64,000 bases of DNA, from positions 1,550,001 through 1,614,000 of the forward strand of contig NZ_CP048817.1 in NCBI RefSeq assembly GCF_014171475.1. The letters run 5' to 3'. Positions 37,742 to 48,420 of this stretch are shown here, one piece after another. The position numbers and the translations under genes are program-made. Every line of letters begins with the position of its first letter. Position 1 is the first letter of the stretch. The stretch comes from Sphingomonas sp. So64.6b (lineage in GTDB: Bacteria > Pseudomonadota > Alphaproteobacteria > Sphingomonadales > Sphingomonadaceae). The notes under the pieces were generated by a model. It was not told the DNA's origin and did no database searches. It saw nothing but the letters and a program-made list of their open reading frames with translations.

Positions 37742-39126
37742 CGCCACTCATGGGCCAACCTGTTCTAACTGCTGCGGAAATGCGCGCGGCGGAAGATGCC
37801 GCCATTGCCAATGGCGCAACCGTCGACAGCCTGATGGCCCGCGCGGGGCTGGAAGTCGCACTGGCCGTTCGGCGTCTTGCCTCGGGCCGCGAGGTGCTGA
37901 TCCTGTGTGGTCCGGGCAATAATGGCGGGGACGGTTATGTGGTGGCGGCCGCGCTGAAGGGCTGGGGTTTGCCGGTTCGCGTTGCCGCGTCCACACCGCC
38001 GACGACCGACGCCGCGCGCAAGGCGCACGATGCGTGGGGCGGACCGGTCGAAAATCTTCACCAAGCCCGACCGTCGCCGATCCTGGTCGATGCGCTTTTC
38101 GGCACAGGCATGTCACGACCGCTCAAGGCGTCGATCTGCGACCAACTGCGGCGATTGAATGATCGCGCCCATTTGTCGATCGCGATCGACCTGCCAAGCG
38201 GTGTGGGCACCGACGATGGCGCGCTGCTGGGCGATATTCCGGTTGCCGATGTCACGCTGGCGCTCGCTGCAGCGAAGCCCGCACATCTGCTCTATCCGGC
38301 GGCCGGACGCTGTGGTGCCGTTCGCGTCCTCGATATCGGCATGCTCGTGTCGAGCAACGCTCGGGTCATAAACCAGCCGCTCCTGCGCTCGCCCGGCGCG
38401 GACTCGCATAAATATTCGCGTGGCATGGTCACGATAATCGGCGGCGACATGCCCGGAGCCGCAGAACTCGCGGCGGTCGCGGCGCTGCGTGCTGGCGCGG
38501 GCTACCTACTTCTGCTGGCCGAGGGCGACGCAACCCAGCCGCATGCCATTGTCCGCAAGCCATTCACCACTGACGCGCTGGCCGACAAGCGTATCGGCGC
38601 GCTGGTGATCGGTCCCGGCCTTGGTCGTGGCGCGGAAGCCAGGGCGCGGTTGAGCCAGGCTTTGTCATCATCCGCCCCGCTGCTTGTCGACGGAGATGCG
38701 CTCCATTTGCTCGACGACGCCAGTCTCTCCGCCATCCATAGTCGAGCCGCGCCAGTGATCATGACGCCACATGCCGGAGAATTCGATTCGCTATTCGGCA
38801 AGGGTGGGGGCAGCAAGATCGACCGCGCCCGTGTCGCGGCGGTGCGCGCCGGGGCGACGATCGTCCTCAAGGGCGCCGACACGGTCATTGCCTCGCCCGA
38901 TGGCCAGGCCCGCATCGCTTGGGCGGCCAATCCCTGGCTCTCCACCGCGGGAACCGGTGACGTGCTAGCGGGCGCGATCGGCGCCTTGCTTGCGTCTGGA
39001 CTGAGCCCGATTGATGCAGCCAGTGCTGGTGTTTGGTGTCATGGCGAAGCCGCATCCAGCCTGAAGGGAGCTTTTATCGCCGACGATGTCGCATATGCCC
39101 TGACCGCGGTCAGGAGCAGGTCATGA
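37738..39126 (+). CDS. nnr: Bifunctional NAD(P)HX epimerase / ADP-dependent NAD(P)HX dehydratase
   Basis: A 462-residue metabolite-repair enzyme. The N-terminal half (residues about 1-210) is the YjeF_N epimerase with LCGPGNNGGDGYVVAAAL and AIDLPSGVGTDDG; the C-terminal half (about 220-462) is the ribokinase-like dehydratase with VIGPGLGRGAEAR, VIMTPHAGEFDSLFG and WLSTAGTGDVLAGAIGALLA. Together they restore NADH/NADPH damaged by hydration. Its ATG overlaps the lipoprotein gene by 4 bp and its stop overlaps the methyltransferase gene by 4 bp. Confidence 0.95.
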   Translation: MTPLMGQPVLTAAEMRAAEDAAIANGATVDSLMARAGLEVALAVRRLASGREVLILCGPGNNGGDGYVVAAALKGWGLPVRVAASTPPTTDAARKAHDAWGGPVENLHQARPSPILVDALFGTGMSRPLKASICDQLRRLNDRAHLSIAIDLPSGVGTDDGALLGDIPVADVTLALAAAKPAHLLYPAAGRCGAVRVLDIGMLVSSNARVINQPLLRSPGADSHKYSRGMVTIIGGDMPGAAELAAVAALRAGAGYLLLLAEGDATQPHAIVRKPFTTDALADKRIGALVIGPGLGRGAEARARLSQALSSSAPLLVDGDALHLLDDASLSAIHSRAAPVIMTPHAGEFDSLFGKGGGSKIDRARVAAVRAGATIVLKGADTVIASPDGQARIAWAANPWLSTAGTGDVLAGAIGALLASGLSPIDAASAGVWCHGEAASSLKGAFIADDVAYALTAVRSRS

Positions 39127-40307
39127 CCGACACGATCATCCGGGTTGCCGCGCGAGGCGACGGGATCACCGCCGACGGACGCCACGCCGCGCTGGCCGCG
39201 CCTGGGGACACGCTGACCGCTTCGGGTGACGTCATCCCCGGGCCCCATCACCAGACGCCGCCATGCCGTCACTTTCCGCGCTGTGGTGGGTGTCAGTTGC
39301 AGCATCTCGATGACGTCAGTTACGCCGATTTCATCACCGATCGCATTTCCGGTGCGCTCGCGGCACATGGCCTCGAGACCGAAATCCGTGCGCCGCAGCT
39401 CTCTCCGCCGCGCAGCCGTCGTCGTGCCGCTTTGCAAGCCGAGACGAAGGGCGGCCGCGTCCAGATCGGCTTCAGCGAGAATGCCAGCCACACGCTGGTC
39501 GATATCGAGGAGTGTCACATCCTCACCCCGGCGCTCTTCGCGCTGATCGCACCCTTGCGTCCGTTGCTGGCCAGGTTCCTCAAAAAGAACCGCCGTGCCC
39601 GGCTTCATCTGACTGAGGCGGATCAGGGCATCGACCTTCTTGTCGAAGGCATTGAGCCCGAAGGACTTGCCGCTGCTGAGGCGATCAGCGACTTTTGCAC
39701 GCGATACAATGTCGCCCGCTTCGCCATCGATAGCGGCCTGGGGGCGGAGGTTCGCTGGGAGCCGGAGCCGGTAACGATCACTCTGGCCGGCGTGCCGGTG
39801 GCGTTGCCGACCGGCGCGTTTCTCCAGGCGACGCGTGACGGTGAGACGGCGCTGATCGCCGCGGTACGCGAGGCGATTGGCGGCGCGACGACCACCGCCG
39901 ACCTGTTCGCCGGCCTTGGTACATTCACTTTCGCGCTGCCCGGCCGAGTCTATGCCGGAGAGGCGGCGCGCGATGCGATCGGTGCGCTCAAATCCGCCGC
40001 CGCACTAGCGCGACGTCAGGTGTTTGCGGATCATCGCGACCTGTTCCGCCGGCCGCTGACCACCACTGAGCTGAACCGGTTCGGGGCGATAGTGCTCGAT
40101 CCGCCCCGCGCCGGTGCGCGCGAGCAGGCGCTATTGCTGGCCGATTCTAAGGTGCCAGCAGTGGCTTATGTTTCGTGTAACCCCAGTAGTTTTGCACGAG
40201 ATGCTGAAGTCTTGTGCAAAGGTGGCTATAGCCTCGACTGGATCCAGCCAGTCGGTCAGTTTCGCTGGTCGACTCATGTCGAACTGGCGGCAAAGTTCAG
40301 CCGCTAG
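39123..40307 (+). CDS. Class I SAM-dependent RNA (uracil-5-)methyltransferase, TrmA/RlmD family
   Basis: A 394-residue enzyme. The N-terminal Fe-S cluster motif CRHFPRCGGCQLQHL (C-x5-C-x2-C) with a fourth Cys in IEECHI, the SAM fold around TADLFAGLGTFTFALPG and the DPPRAGAREQ motif are all seen. The nucleophilic Cys is in AYVSCNPSSFARD. These are hallmarks of rRNA/tRNA m5U methyltransferases. Length and short N-terminus fit the alphaproteobacterial RlmD-like group; the exact target (23S rRNA U1939 or U747, or tRNA U54) cannot be told. The ATG at 39123 overlaps nnr by 4 bp. Confidence 0.88.
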   Translation: MTDTIIRVAARGDGITADGRHAALAAPGDTLTASGDVIPGPHHQTPPCRHFPRCGGCQLQHLDDVSYADFITDRISGALAAHGLETEIRAPQLSPPRSRRRAALQAETKGGRVQIGFSENASHTLVDIEECHILTPALFALIAPLRPLLARFLKKNRRARLHLTEADQGIDLLVEGIEPEGLAAAEAISDFCTRYNVARFAIDSGLGAEVRWEPEPVTITLAGVPVALPTGAFLQATRDGETALIAAVREAIGGATTTADLFAGLGTFTFALPGRVYAGEAARDAIGALKSAAALARRQVFADHRDLFRRPLTTTELNRFGAIVLDPPRAGAREQALLLADSKVPAVAYVSCNPSSFARDAEVLCKGGYSLDWIQPVGQFRWSTHVELAAKFSR

Positions 40308-40349
40308 GATGGAGGATTAGGGTGGCTCCCACCTGCCGTTCGTTCGAGC

Positions 40350-40396
40350 GAAGTCGAGAAACAAGCCTCAAACGCTGCGCATGGTTTCTCGACTTC
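40350..40396. terminator. Inverted repeat between convergent genes
   Basis: Perfect 13-bp arms GAAGTCGAGAAAC and GTTTCTCGACTTC, 21 nt apart, lie between the stops of the methyltransferase gene (plus) and truA (minus), so they probably form a bidirectional terminator. The left arm is preceded by TTCGAGC, giving the TCGAGCGAAGTCGAGA sequence I recall as common between sphingomonad genes. Confidence 0.65.
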
Positions 40397-40401
40397 CCTG
40401 C

Positions 40402-41142
40402 TTAGGGATAGTCCGCTTTCACAAAGAACAGCCCATCCGGTGGCGCATTGAACCCCAGCGCCGCCCGATCCTTGGCCGCCAACGCCGCGCTCATATCGCC
40501 GGGCGTCCATTTGCCCTGACCAACCAGCGCGAGACAGCCGACCATCGAGCGCACCTGATGATGCAGGAATGAGCGCGCCGAGGCGCGCACGACGATCCGC
40601 TCGCCCTCCCGCGCGACGTCGAGCCGGTCGAGTGTGCGTACCGGGCTGTCCGCCTGACAATGCGCCGAGCGAAAAGTGGTGAAGTCATGCCGCCCTACCA
40701 GGCGTGCCGCGCCATCAGCCATTGCGGCCGCATCCAGCTCGACCGGTACGCGCCACGCCAGGCCAAGCTCGACGGTCAGCGGCGCACGGCGCGTGACGAC
40801 GCGATATTCGTAATGCCGAGCGAGGCAGGAGAAGCGCGCATGCCAATCATCGGGTACGATCTCGCACGCAATGATCGCCACCGGATCGGGGCGCAGCTTG
40901 GCGTTGAGCGCTTCCATCAGCCGGAACGGCGTAATCGTCCGCGCGACATCGACATGCGCGCGCATCCCCAACGCATGAACGCCGGCATCGGTTCGGCCCG
41001 CGGCGTGCACCGCTACCGTCTCGCCGGTGATCGCCAGCGCTGCGGTCTCGATCGCCGCTTGCACGCTGGCCCCATGCGACTGGCGTTGCCAGCCCATGAA
41101 CGGTCGCCCGTCGAATTCCACGGTCAGCGCGAACCGCGTCAC
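40402..41142 (-). CDS. truA: tRNA pseudouridine(38-40) synthase
   Basis: A 246-residue pseudouridine synthase acting on the tRNA anticodon arm. The catalytic Asp is in [15 protein letters not shown]; the start [18 protein letters not shown] is the usual TruA opening. A GTG at 41142, overlapping the fmt stop as GTGA, is the best start; the longer frame to 41361 is fmt shadow. It follows fmt directly. Confidence 0.95.
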   Translation of the reverse strand: MTRFALTVEFDGRPFMGWQRQSHGASVQAAIETAALAITGETVAVHAAGRTDAGVHALGMRAHVDVARTITPFRLMEALNAKLRPDPVAIIACEIVPDDWHARFSCLARHYEYRVVTRRAPLTVELGLAWRVPVELDAAAMADGAARLVGRHDFTTFRSAHCQADSPVRTLDRLDVAREGERIVVRASARSFLHHQVRSMVGCLALVGQGKWTPGDMSAALAAKDRAALGFNAPPDGLFFVKADYP

Positions 41143-42047
41143 TGGAGCACGGTTCCGGCCGGGATCGGAAAGCCCCGCAGCAATTCCGCTGACGTCATGA
41201 CACCGCGCCCCGCGCGCTGGAGCAGGGTAGGGCGGAGCGCTCCTTCGGAACAGGCAATGGTTAGTTGGTCGTCCAGCACCGTCCCCATGGTGGCGGCGTC
41301 GGGCGAAGACATCGGCTCGGCTGCAAGTATTCTGATACGCTCGCCAGCGATCTCGAACCATGCCCCGGGCGGATTGAACCCGCGGATCTGTCGCTCGACC
41401 TCGACCGCGCGGCGGGAGAAATCGAGCCGGGCCTCCGCCTTGTCGATCTTCGCCGCATAGGTGACACCTTCGTCCGGCTGAACGGCCGGTGGATAGGTTT
41501 CGAGATCGGCCAGCGCGGCCACCATCAACCGCGCGCCCATCGCGCTCAACTCATCGGTCAGCTCGCCTGCCGTCTTGACGTCAATCGCTATTGCCTCGCG
41601 CAGCAGGACCGAGCCGGTGTCGAGCCCCGCTTCCATCTGCATGATACACACGCCGGTCTCCGCGTCCCCGGCGAGGATCGCACGCTGGATCGGCGCTGCG
41701 CCACGCCAGCGCGGCAGGAGCGAGGCGTGCACGTTCAAACAACCAAGCCGGGGCGCGTCGAGCACTGCGCGCGGAAGGATCAGGCCATAAGCCGCAACCA
41801 CCGCCACATCGGCCCCGAACGCGGCGAATTCGGCCTGAGCTTCGGCATCGCGCAACGACACCGGCGTCCGTACCGCCACGCCAAGCGTTTCCGCACGCGC
41901 CTGGACGGGCGAGGGTGTCAGCGCTTTGCCACGCCCCGCGCGACGCGGCGGTTGGCTATAGGCCGCGACCACATCATGCCCGGCATCGACCAGCGCCTGC
42001 AGCACTGGCACCGAGAAATCGGGCGTTCCCATGAAGACAATACGCAT
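41139..42047 (-). CDS. fmt: Methionyl-tRNA formyltransferase
   Basis: A 302-residue enzyme that formylates initiator Met-tRNA. The N-terminus is [21 protein letters not shown]; the active-site stretch is [22 protein letters not shown] with the conserved Asn-His, and the Asp-containing METGV-like segment is [12 protein letters not shown]. The ATG at 42047 is chosen at the conserved start. It is divergent from recR-def, so formylation (fmt) and deformylation (def) genes lie close together on opposite strands, separated by recR. Confidence 0.96.
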   Translation of the reverse strand: MRIVFMGTPDFSVPVLQALVDAGHDVVAAYSQPPRRAGRGKALTPSPVQARAETLGVAVRTPVSLRDAEAQAEFAAFGADVAVVAAYGLILPRAVLDAPRLGCLNVHASLLPRWRGAAPIQRAILAGDAETGVCIMQMEAGLDTGSVLLREAIAIDVKTAGELTDELSAMGARLMVAALADLETYPPAVQPDEGVTYAAKIDKAEARLDFSRRAVEVERQIRGFNPPGAWFEIAGERIRILAAEPMSSPDAATMGTVLDDQLTIACSEGALRPTLLQRAGRGVMTSAELLRGFPIPAGTVLQ

Positions 42048-42100
42048 GCCGCTCCTGTGGCCGCTTGTCGGAGGGCAGTGCAACCCCCTATCTGTTCTTC

Positions 42101-42697
42101 ATGGCGTCACCCGAAATCGAAGCCCTGACACAGGCACTGGCGCGGCTCCCCGGTCTGGGGCCGCGTTCGGCGCGTCGCGCGGTTTTGCATTTGCTCAAGA
42201 AGCGCGAGACCGCGCTCGGGCCCTTGCTCAATGCGCTCAACGCGGTTGAGGAAAACCTTTCAAACTGCTCTATTTGCGGCAATATCGATACGATCGATCC
42301 GTGCGGAATCTGCGCCGATCCGCGTCGCGATTCGCGCGCGCTGTGCGTGGTTGAGGAAGTCGCCGACCTATGGGCGCTCGATCGTTCACGCCTGTTTCCG
42401 GGGCGCTTTCATGTGCTTGGCGGGCGACTGTCCGCGCTTGAAGGAATCCGGCCGGAGGATCTCACGATCGATTCGCTGGTACGTCGGATCGAGGCGGGCG
42501 GGGTGGATGAGGTCGTGCTGGCGATGAACGCAACGCTCGAAGGCCAGACCACCGCGCATTATATCGCCGAGCGGATCGAGCGCTTCCCGGTGCGCGTCAC
42601 GCAGCTCGCGCATGGCCTGCCGGTCGGCGGTGAACTGGACTATCTCGATGAGGGCACGCTGGCCCAGGCATTGCGGGCAAGACGCCCCGTGTCTTGA
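42101..42697 (+). CDS. recR: Recombination mediator protein RecR
   Basis: A 198-residue RecFOR-pathway protein. It has the N-terminal HhH region ([23 protein letters not shown]), a Cys4 zinc finger ([16 protein letters not shown]) and a Toprim domain ([14 protein letters not shown] ... [16 protein letters not shown]). The ATG at 42101 starts the conserved sequence; an upstream start at 42065 adds non-conserved residues. def follows after 31 bp and is probably co-transcribed. Confidence 0.95.
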   Translation: MASPEIEALTQALARLPGLGPRSARRAVLHLLKKRETALGPLLNALNAVEENLSNCSICGNIDTIDPCGICADPRRDSRALCVVEEVADLWALDRSRLFPGRFHVLGGRLSALEGIRPEDLTIDSLVRRIEAGGVDEVVLAMNATLEGQTTAHYIAERIERFPVRVTQLAHGLPVGGELDYLDEGTLAQALRARRPVS

Positions 42698-42728
42698 CGT
42701 CGGCCCCGACCTTTCCTAGCTCGCCGCA

Positions 42729-43259
42729 ATGGCTGTTTTAGAAATCCTTGAAGTTCCGCACCCGGGTCTGCGCGCGGTCGCCAATCCCGTCGCCCAGGTC
42801 GACGACGCCGTCCGTGCGATCGTCGCCGACATGTTCGACACGATGTACGACGCACGCGGCATCGGCCTCGCCGCGACTCAGGTCGCGATCGAGCAGCGCA
42901 TCGTCGTGATCGACCTGCAGGAGCCGGAGAGCGATGCGCCTGACGCCAAGGCGGTGCGCGCGCCGCATGTCTTCATCAATCCCGAGATCGTCTCGGTCAG
43001 CGATGAATGGTCTTCCTATAATGAGGGCTGTCTCTCGATCCCCGAGCAATATGCCGAGGTCGAACGCCCGACGCGTTGCCGTATCAAATGGTTGGACGCG
43101 GACGGCAAACCGCATGAAGAGGATTTCGATGGGCTGATGTCCACCGCGATCCAGCATGAGATCGATCATCTCAACGGCGTGCTGTTCATCGACCATATCT
43201 CGCGCCTGAAGCGCGACATGGTGCTCAAGAAGCTGGCCAAGGCCCGTAAGGCGGCCTGA
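42729..43259 (+). CDS. def: Peptide deformylase
   Basis: A 176-residue metalloenzyme removing the N-formyl group from new proteins. All three motifs are present: GIGLAATQV, EGCLSIP (metal-binding Cys) and QHEIDHLNG (two metal His and the catalytic Glu). It lies after recR. Between its stop and the convergent dedA gene is a small GC-only hairpin (CCGGCC-GCTA-GGCCGG, 43265-43280) that contains the dedA stop codon. Confidence 0.96.
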   Translation: MAVLEILEVPHPGLRAVANPVAQVDDAVRAIVADMFDTMYDARGIGLAATQVAIEQRIVVIDLQEPESDAPDAKAVRAPHVFINPEIVSVSDEWSSYNEGCLSIPEQYAEVERPTRCRIKWLDADGKPHEEDFDGLMSTAIQHEIDHLNGVLFIDHISRLKRDMVLKKLAKARKAA

Positions 43260-43271
43260 CCCGCCCGGCCG

Positions 43272-43886
43272 CTAGGCCGGCACATCCTTGCGGCGGCGCA
43301 CCAGCCACAGAATGCCGCATTCGAGTACTACCAGCACGCAAACGGCAACCAGTGTGGCGATCCATGGGTTCCAGCCAAGGACGTGCAGGCCATAGCCCAG
43401 GCTGGTAAAGGCGCCGACCCACAAGGCGCTGCCCGAAAATACGGCAAGTGTGAACGTCAGCAGCGGCAAGGCAAGAATCCCGGCGGGGAGTGAGAGATAA
43501 ACTCGCACCACTGGGATCGTTTGGCCAATAAAGGTCGCGATGAATGCGTTGCGGCTATAGCGGTCGGATAACGACAGATAGACCGGCTCGCGCAGCCAGA
43601 CATAGCGGCCGAAGCGTTTCACCAGTTGGTGCGTGCGCTCTTCACCCAACCAATGGCCAAGGCCGTACCAGCACACCGCGCCAAGGCTCGAAGCGAGCGT
43701 CGTGGCGATGATCAACGGCACAAGGTCGATCGGCTGAGCGACCATCGAACTGCCGAGAAAAATGAACAGGCCATAAGACGGCACAACCGGCACCAGCCGC
43801 TCCGCCAGCGCGAGCAAGGCCGCGCCGAGCAAGCCATAGGCGGCGATGCTGGCGATCGGGATGATACCGCCGATCGCATGGGTCAT
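43272..43886 (-). CDS. DedA family membrane protein
   Basis: A 204-residue inner-membrane protein of the DedA/SNARE-associated family, which has been linked to undecaprenyl-phosphate or phospholipid transport. The family segment PSYGLFIFLGSSMVAQPIDL, with GSSLGAVCWYGLGHWLG-like sequence (residues about 65-82) and SRNAFIATFIGQTIPVVRVYLSLPAGI (quoted in part: FIGQTIPVVRVYLSLPAG), holds the conserved Arg of the re-entrant loop. Four to five hydrophobic segments are visible, and the C-terminus is basic (VRRRKDVPA). The specific substrate is unknown. Confidence 0.88.
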   Translation of the reverse strand: MTHAIGGIIPIASIAAYGLLGAALLALAERLVPVVPSYGLFIFLGSSMVAQPIDLVPLIIATTLASSLGAVCWYGLGHWLGEERTHQLVKRFGRYVWLREPVYLSLSDRYSRNAFIATFIGQTIPVVRVYLSLPAGILALPLLTFTLAVFSGSALWVGAFTSLGYGLHVLGWNPWIATLVAVCVLVVLECGILWLVRRRKDVPA

Positions 43887-44134
43887 ACCGGTCGTTCCGG
43901 GGTTTGTGTCGGTTGGCTTGGCATTTCCGTATTCCTGTCCCGTTGCTGTGCGCTGTGCAAAGCACGGAGTGTGCCACGCCCTGTAAGCGGCGGAATCGCG
44001 TTGGCCAATCCGGGATTGTCATGTGCATCGCGCTAAATCGTAGGATGGACCGCCAATGGCTCGGCCCAAATAACTCCCCAATGACTCATTATCGCGGGAC
44101 GATTATGCTCGCGGCAGTCTGGGGAGGAACGAAC

Positions 44135-44563
44135 ATGATTTATCCATGGGGAATGGCCGCAATCGCTCTGACCGCGCCGGTTGCGGCTTCACCGGCGATG
44201 GAAGCTCAGGCCGGCGTGATGGCTGCCATGGGTGACAGCGCGGCGGGCTGGAATCAGGGCGACCTGGTGCGCTTCACCGCGATCTATGCCGACCAGGCGA
44301 GCTTCGTGACGAGTGACGGGCTGGTGCGCGGGCGCACAGCGATCATGGCGCGCTACGCGCCGCGCTTCGTGCCCGGCGCAAAGCGCGGGACATTAGCGTT
44401 CGAGCAACTTGATTTTCGGCTGCTCGATCCCGACCACGCACTGTTGATCGCGCGGTATCGGCTATCGTTCGATGGCGCGAAGGATCAGGTCGGGCCGACC
44501 TCGCTGGTGTTCGAACGAGTGGCCGGCAAGGGGTGGCTGATCGTCGCAGATCATAGTTCATAG
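44135..44563 (+). CDS. Exported NTF2-like (SnoaL/DUF4440-type) protein
   Basis: A 142-residue protein. A signal peptide (MIYPWGMAAIALTAPVAASP) precedes an NTF2-like alpha+beta domain with GDSAAGWNQGDLVRFTAIYAD, VRGRTAIMARYAPRF and the closing VFERVAGKGWLIVADHSS, the usual pattern of DUF4440/SnoaL-like proteins. GGGGAGGA upstream supports the ATG at 44135. Members range from isomerases to proteins without catalysis, so no function is assigned. The gene is isolated. Confidence 0.78.
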   Translation: MIYPWGMAAIALTAPVAASPAMEAQAGVMAAMGDSAAGWNQGDLVRFTAIYADQASFVTSDGLVRGRTAIMARYAPRFVPGAKRGTLAFEQLDFRLLDPDHALLIARYRLSFDGAKDQVGPTSLVFERVAGKGWLIVADHSS

Positions 44564-44710
44564 CGTCGCGAGTTCAGCGGCAGCCTTGTCGCATTGGGTA
44601 AAGCCGGACGCCGCAAGTTTCGCACTTCCGGACCGACAGCCCAGACCGGCACTGAAATCGCCTGCCCTTTAGCGTTATAGGGCGATGCGCCGCGGGCGCG
44701 TATCCCGGTA

Positions 44711-44851
44711 GCGATCCTGATCCGACAATAAGAAAGAGCGCGCCGATCTCAGCCCGGCAAGGGATGAGATGGCCGATCTTTTGCGGTGGTTGAATCTCCG
44801 CTGGCGCCACCAAGGCCGAGAGGATGAGCGGCGGGAGATATGGCACACCGG
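44711..44851. repeat. Dispersed intergenic repeat, copy B
   Basis: Related to 13478-13601 by ordered blocks (GCGATCCTG, AATAAGAAAGAGCG, TTGAATC, GGGAGATATGGCACACCGG). It lies in the 400-bp gap 44564-44962 between the NTF2-like gene and mfd, where no gene is supported; the 90-residue minus-strand frame across it is not conserved at protein level between the copies. The right part of the gap (44880-44935) is unusually AT-rich. Confidence 0.6.
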
Positions 44852-44962
44852 TTGTTGCATATCTTGTTCCGCCATCATCTCGGCAGGCTCCTAATTATAT
44901 CGTTATATATCAGATACTAATGAAAAATAGACCAGGAGTGCTGTGCGAACCGGGAGACGTGA

Positions 44963-47900
44963 TCATCCCGCCGCCTTCGCCAGGCCCTTCGACAATTGCA
45001 GCGCACCATTGAGGCGTGCCTTGGGATCGCTCCACACCCGGTTGACCACCAGCTTGCTGTCCGGGCGTAGCTTCGCCACGCCGTCAAGCCGTGCGACCCA
45101 GGCGAGCAAACCATCCACATTGGGCGGTTTGTTGTCGTGGAACGTGACCAAGGCGCCACGCGGGCCGATGTCGATCTTGGCGACACAGGCCTTTTTGGCG
45201 TTGAGCTTGATCTCGATCACACGGATCAGATTCTCGGTCGGATCGGGCAGGGGGCCGAAACGGTCGATCAGTTCGGCCGCGAAAGCCTCGATCCCGTCCA
45301 GTTCCTCGATATCGTTGAGACGGCGATACAGACCCATGCGCAAGTCGAGGTCGGGGACGTAATCCTCCGGGATAAGGATCGGCGCATCGACGGTGATCTG
45401 CGGCGAGAAGTCGCGCGGGCGGGCGAGGGCGCCGCCGGCTTTGGCTTCCATGATCGCTTCTTCGAGCATCGACTGGTAAAGTTCGTAGCCAACCTCCTTG
45501 ATATGACCCGATTGTTCGTCGCCGAGCAGATTGCCCGCGCCGCGAATGTCGAGGTCGTGGCTGGCAAGTTGGAAACCCGCGCCAAGGCTGTCGAGATCGC
45601 TCAGCACCTTCAGCCGCTTTTCCGCCGCCTCGGTCAGGATGCGACCGGCGGGGGTGGTGAGATAGGCATAGGCGCGGGTCTTGGCGCGCCCGACGCGGCC
45701 GCGCAGCTGATAAAGCTGAGCGAGGCCGAAGCGGTCGGCGCGGTGGATGATCATCGTGTTGGCGCTCGGGATATCGAGTCCGCTTTCGACGATGGTGGTC
45801 GAAACCAGCACCTCGAACTTCTTGTCGTAGAATGCCGACATGCGTTCCTCGACTTCGGTCGGCGACATCTGGCCGTGCGCGGTGACGTAGCGCACCTCGG
45901 GCACATGCTCGCGCAGGAATTGCTCGATATCGGGCACATCGGCGACGCGCGGCGTGACGAAGAAACTCTGTCCGCCGCGATAATGTTCGCGCAGCAGCGC
46001 TTCGCGCAGCACCACAGGATCCCACGGCATGATGTAAGTGCGCACGGCGAGGCGATCGACCGGCGGCGTCTGGATCACCGACAGCTCACGCAGGCCCGAC
46101 ATCGCCATCTGAAGGGTGCGTGGGATCGGCGTGGCAGTCAGCGTCAGGACATGGACGTCGGTCTTGAGCGCTTTCAGCCGTTCCTTGTGCGTCACGCCGA
46201 AGCGCTGTTCCTCATCGACCACGACGAGGCCGAGGCGTTTGAACTCGACCGACTTGGCGAGGATGGCATGAGTACCGACCACGACGTCGATCGTGCCGTC
46301 GGCGATGCCCTCGCGCGTCGTCTTTGCTTCTCCCGCCGTGACGAGGCGCGACAGGCGACCGATCTTGAGCGGGAAACCCTCGAAACGCGCGGTGAAATTG
46401 TTGAAATGCTGACGCGCGAGCAAGGTCGTCGGACACACGATCGCGACCTGCAACCCCGACATCGCCGAGGCGAAGGCAGCGCGTAGCGCGATCTCGGTCT
46501 TGCCGAAGCCGACATCGCCGACCACCAGCCGGTCCATCGGCGTACCCTTGGCGAGATCGCCGAGTACATCGTTGATTGCGCGGTCCTGATCGTCGGTTTC
46601 CTCATAGGGGAAACGATCGACGAAGCTGGCATAACCGCCGCCATCGGGCTCGATCACATCGGCAGGTCGCAGCGCGCGTTCGGCCGCGGTCGCGATCAGG
46701 TCACCCGCGATCTCGCGGATGCGCTCCTTCATCCGTGACTTGCGTCGTTGCCATGCCTCGCCACCGAGCCGGTCGAGGCTCGCGCCTTCGCTGTCCGAGC
46801 CGTAGCGCGACAACACATCGATATTTTCGACCGGCACGAACAGCTTGTCGCCGCCGGCATAGCTCAAGGCGACGCAGTCGTGCGGGCTCTGACCAACCGG
46901 GATCGAGGTCAGACCCTCGTAACGGCCAATGCCGTGATCCACATGGACGACGAGATCGCCTGGCGTGAGCATCGCCAGTTCGGCGAGAAACGCATCGGCG
47001 GATTTCTTGCGCTTGGCGCGGCGCACCAGCCGATCGCCAAGCATATCCTGTTCGGTCAGCAGCGCGACATTCGGCGCGGTGAAACCATGATCGAGCGGCA
47101 GGATGATCAGCGCGACGCCACCGGCGCCCAATGCTTCCTGCCAGGTGTCGACCAGCTTGAGCTGAGCCGCGCCATGGTCCTTGAGCAGCCCCGCGAAGCG
47201 CTCGCGCGATCCATGCGAATAGCTGGCGAGGATCGTCTTGCGGCCATCCTTGTGCAGCGTCTTCAGGTGATGGACGACCGCCTCGTAAATATTGACGCCG
47301 CTGTTGCGTTCAGGGCCGAAATCACGCGGGCCGTCGACCGCGAAGTCGAGCACGCTCGCGCTTTCCGGTTCGTGGAAGGGCGTCGTGAGATGGGTCGGGG
47401 CTTGTTCGAGCCGCTCGGCGAAATCCTTGGCGGTCAGATAGAGCGCGTCGGGCGGGAGCGGGCGATAGCTGCCCGGATCGCTCGATTGGGCGCGGACGCG
47501 GTTAGCATGATAATCGGTGATCGCTTCGAAGCGCTGCTCGGCGGCGCCGATTACGCCGGCGTCGCGGACGAGAACGGCTTCGTCACCGAGATGGTCGAAC
47601 AGCGTCGCCATCTTCTCTTCGAACAGCGGCAGCCAATGCTCCATCCCGGCGAGGCGGCGGCCATCGCTGATCGCCTGGTAGAGCGGGTCGCCGGTCGCCG
47701 TCGCGCCGAAGCGCTCACGATAGCGGCTGCGGAAACGCTTGATGCTGTCTTCGTCGAGCAAGGTTTCCGAGGCGGGGAGCAATGTGAAGCCATCGACCCG
47801 ACCAGTGGTGCGCTGGTCTGCGGGGTCGAAGGTGCGCACCGATTCGATCTCATCGCCGAAGAAGTCGAGGCGCAGTGCCTGTTCCTCGCCGCTGGGGAAC

Positions 47901-48412
47901 AGGTCGACCAGGCCGCCGCGGACCGCGAACTCTCCTGAGTCCGCAACGGTTTCTACGCGAACATAGCCATTGGCCTGGAGCATCGCCGCAAGTTTGTCGC
48001 GGTCGATCCGAGCCTTGGGTGCGAGGGTCGTGACGAGCTGACGGATGCGGAACGGCGTCAGGACGCGCTGCGCGGCGGCGTTGGCGGTGGTGATGAGAAG
48101 CTGCGGCGCTTTGGTGGGCTGCTGCAGGCGGTGCAGCGTCGCCATGCGCTCGGCCATGGTGCGCAAGGTAGGCGAGGCGCGGTCATAGGGGAGACAATCC
48201 CAGGCCGGGAAGGTCAGCACCTCCAGCTCGGGCGCGAACATCGTCGCGGTCGCGGCGATCGCGCGCATTGCGGCCTCATCAGGGGCGATGAACACCGCGC
48301 GGGTTTTCGCGGCGCGCGCGAGGTCGGCGAGCAGCCACGGCTCGAACCCGGTCGGTACGCCGGCGAGGGTCAGGGGCGTCTTGGCCGAGAGGATCGTTTT
48401 CAGGTCTGGCAT
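44963..48412 (-). CDS. mfd: Transcription-repair coupling factor
   Basis: An 1149-residue SF2 translocase that removes RNA polymerase stalled at DNA damage and recruits UvrA. In order: a UvrB-like N-terminal domain, the CarD-like RNA-polymerase-binding domain ([18 protein letters not shown] near residue 485), the motor with Walker [19 protein letters not shown] and DEEQ box [15 protein letters not shown], the TRG motif region, and the C-terminal UvrA-binding domain. The start [16 protein letters not shown] at 48412 lies only about 9 bp from a long palindromic repeat, which therefore forms its leader. sdhE is upstream on the same strand. Confidence 0.97.
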   Translation of the reverse strand: MPDLKTILSAKTPLTLAGVPTGFEPWLLADLARAAKTRAVFIAPDEAAMRAIAATATMFAPELEVLTFPAWDCLPYDRASPTLRTMAERMATLHRLQQPTKAPQLLITTANAAAQRVLTPFRIRQLVTTLAPKARIDRDKLAAMLQANGYVRVETVADSGEFAVRGGLVDLFPSGEEQALRLDFFGDEIESVRTFDPADQRTTGRVDGFTLLPASETLLDEDSIKRFRSRYRERFGATATGDPLYQAISDGRRLAGMEHWLPLFEEKMATLFDHLGDEAVLVRDAGVIGAAEQRFEAITDYHANRVRAQSSDPGSYRPLPPDALYLTAKDFAERLEQAPTHLTTPFHEPESASVLDFAVDGPRDFGPERNSGVNIYEAVVHHLKTLHKDGRKTILASYSHGSRERFAGLLKDHGAAQLKLVDTWQEALGAGGVALIILPLDHGFTAPNVALLTEQDMLGDRLVRRAKRKKSADAFLAELAMLTPGDLVVHVDHGIGRYEGLTSIPVGQSPHDCVALSYAGGDKLFVPVENIDVLSRYGSDSEGASLDRLGGEAWQRRKSRMKERIREIAGDLIATAAERALRPADVIEPDGGGYASFVDRFPYEETDDQDRAINDVLGDLAKGTPMDRLVVGDVGFGKTEIALRAAFASAMSGLQVAIVCPTTLLARQHFNNFTARFEGFPLKIGRLSRLVTAGEAKTTREGIADGTIDVVVGTHAILAKSVEFKRLGLVVVDEEQRFGVTHKERLKALKTDVHVLTLTATPIPRTLQMAMSGLRELSVIQTPPVDRLAVRTYIMPWDPVVLREALLREHYRGGQSFFVTPRVADVPDIEQFLREHVPEVRYVTAHGQMSPTEVEERMSAFYDKKFEVLVSTTIVESGLDIPSANTMIIHRADRFGLAQLYQLRGRVGRAKTRAYAYLTTPAGRILTEAAEKRLKVLSDLDSLGAGFQLASHDLDIRGAGNLLGDEQSGHIKEVGYELYQSMLEEAIMEAKAGGALARPRDFSPQITVDAPILIPEDYVPDLDLRMGLYRRLNDIEELDGIEAFAAELIDRFGPLPDPTENLIRVIEIKLNAKKACVAKIDIGPRGALVTFHDNKPPNVDGLLAWVARLDGVAKLRPDSKLVVNRVWSDPKARLNGALQLSKGLAKAAG

Positions 48413-48420
48413 GATTTCTT

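Noticed and set aside
44574..44846. A 90-residue minus-strand frame in the gap before mfd
   Set aside because: It lies on dispersed repeat copy B; the corresponding frame in copy A is not conserved at protein level, so the DNA rather than a protein is conserved.
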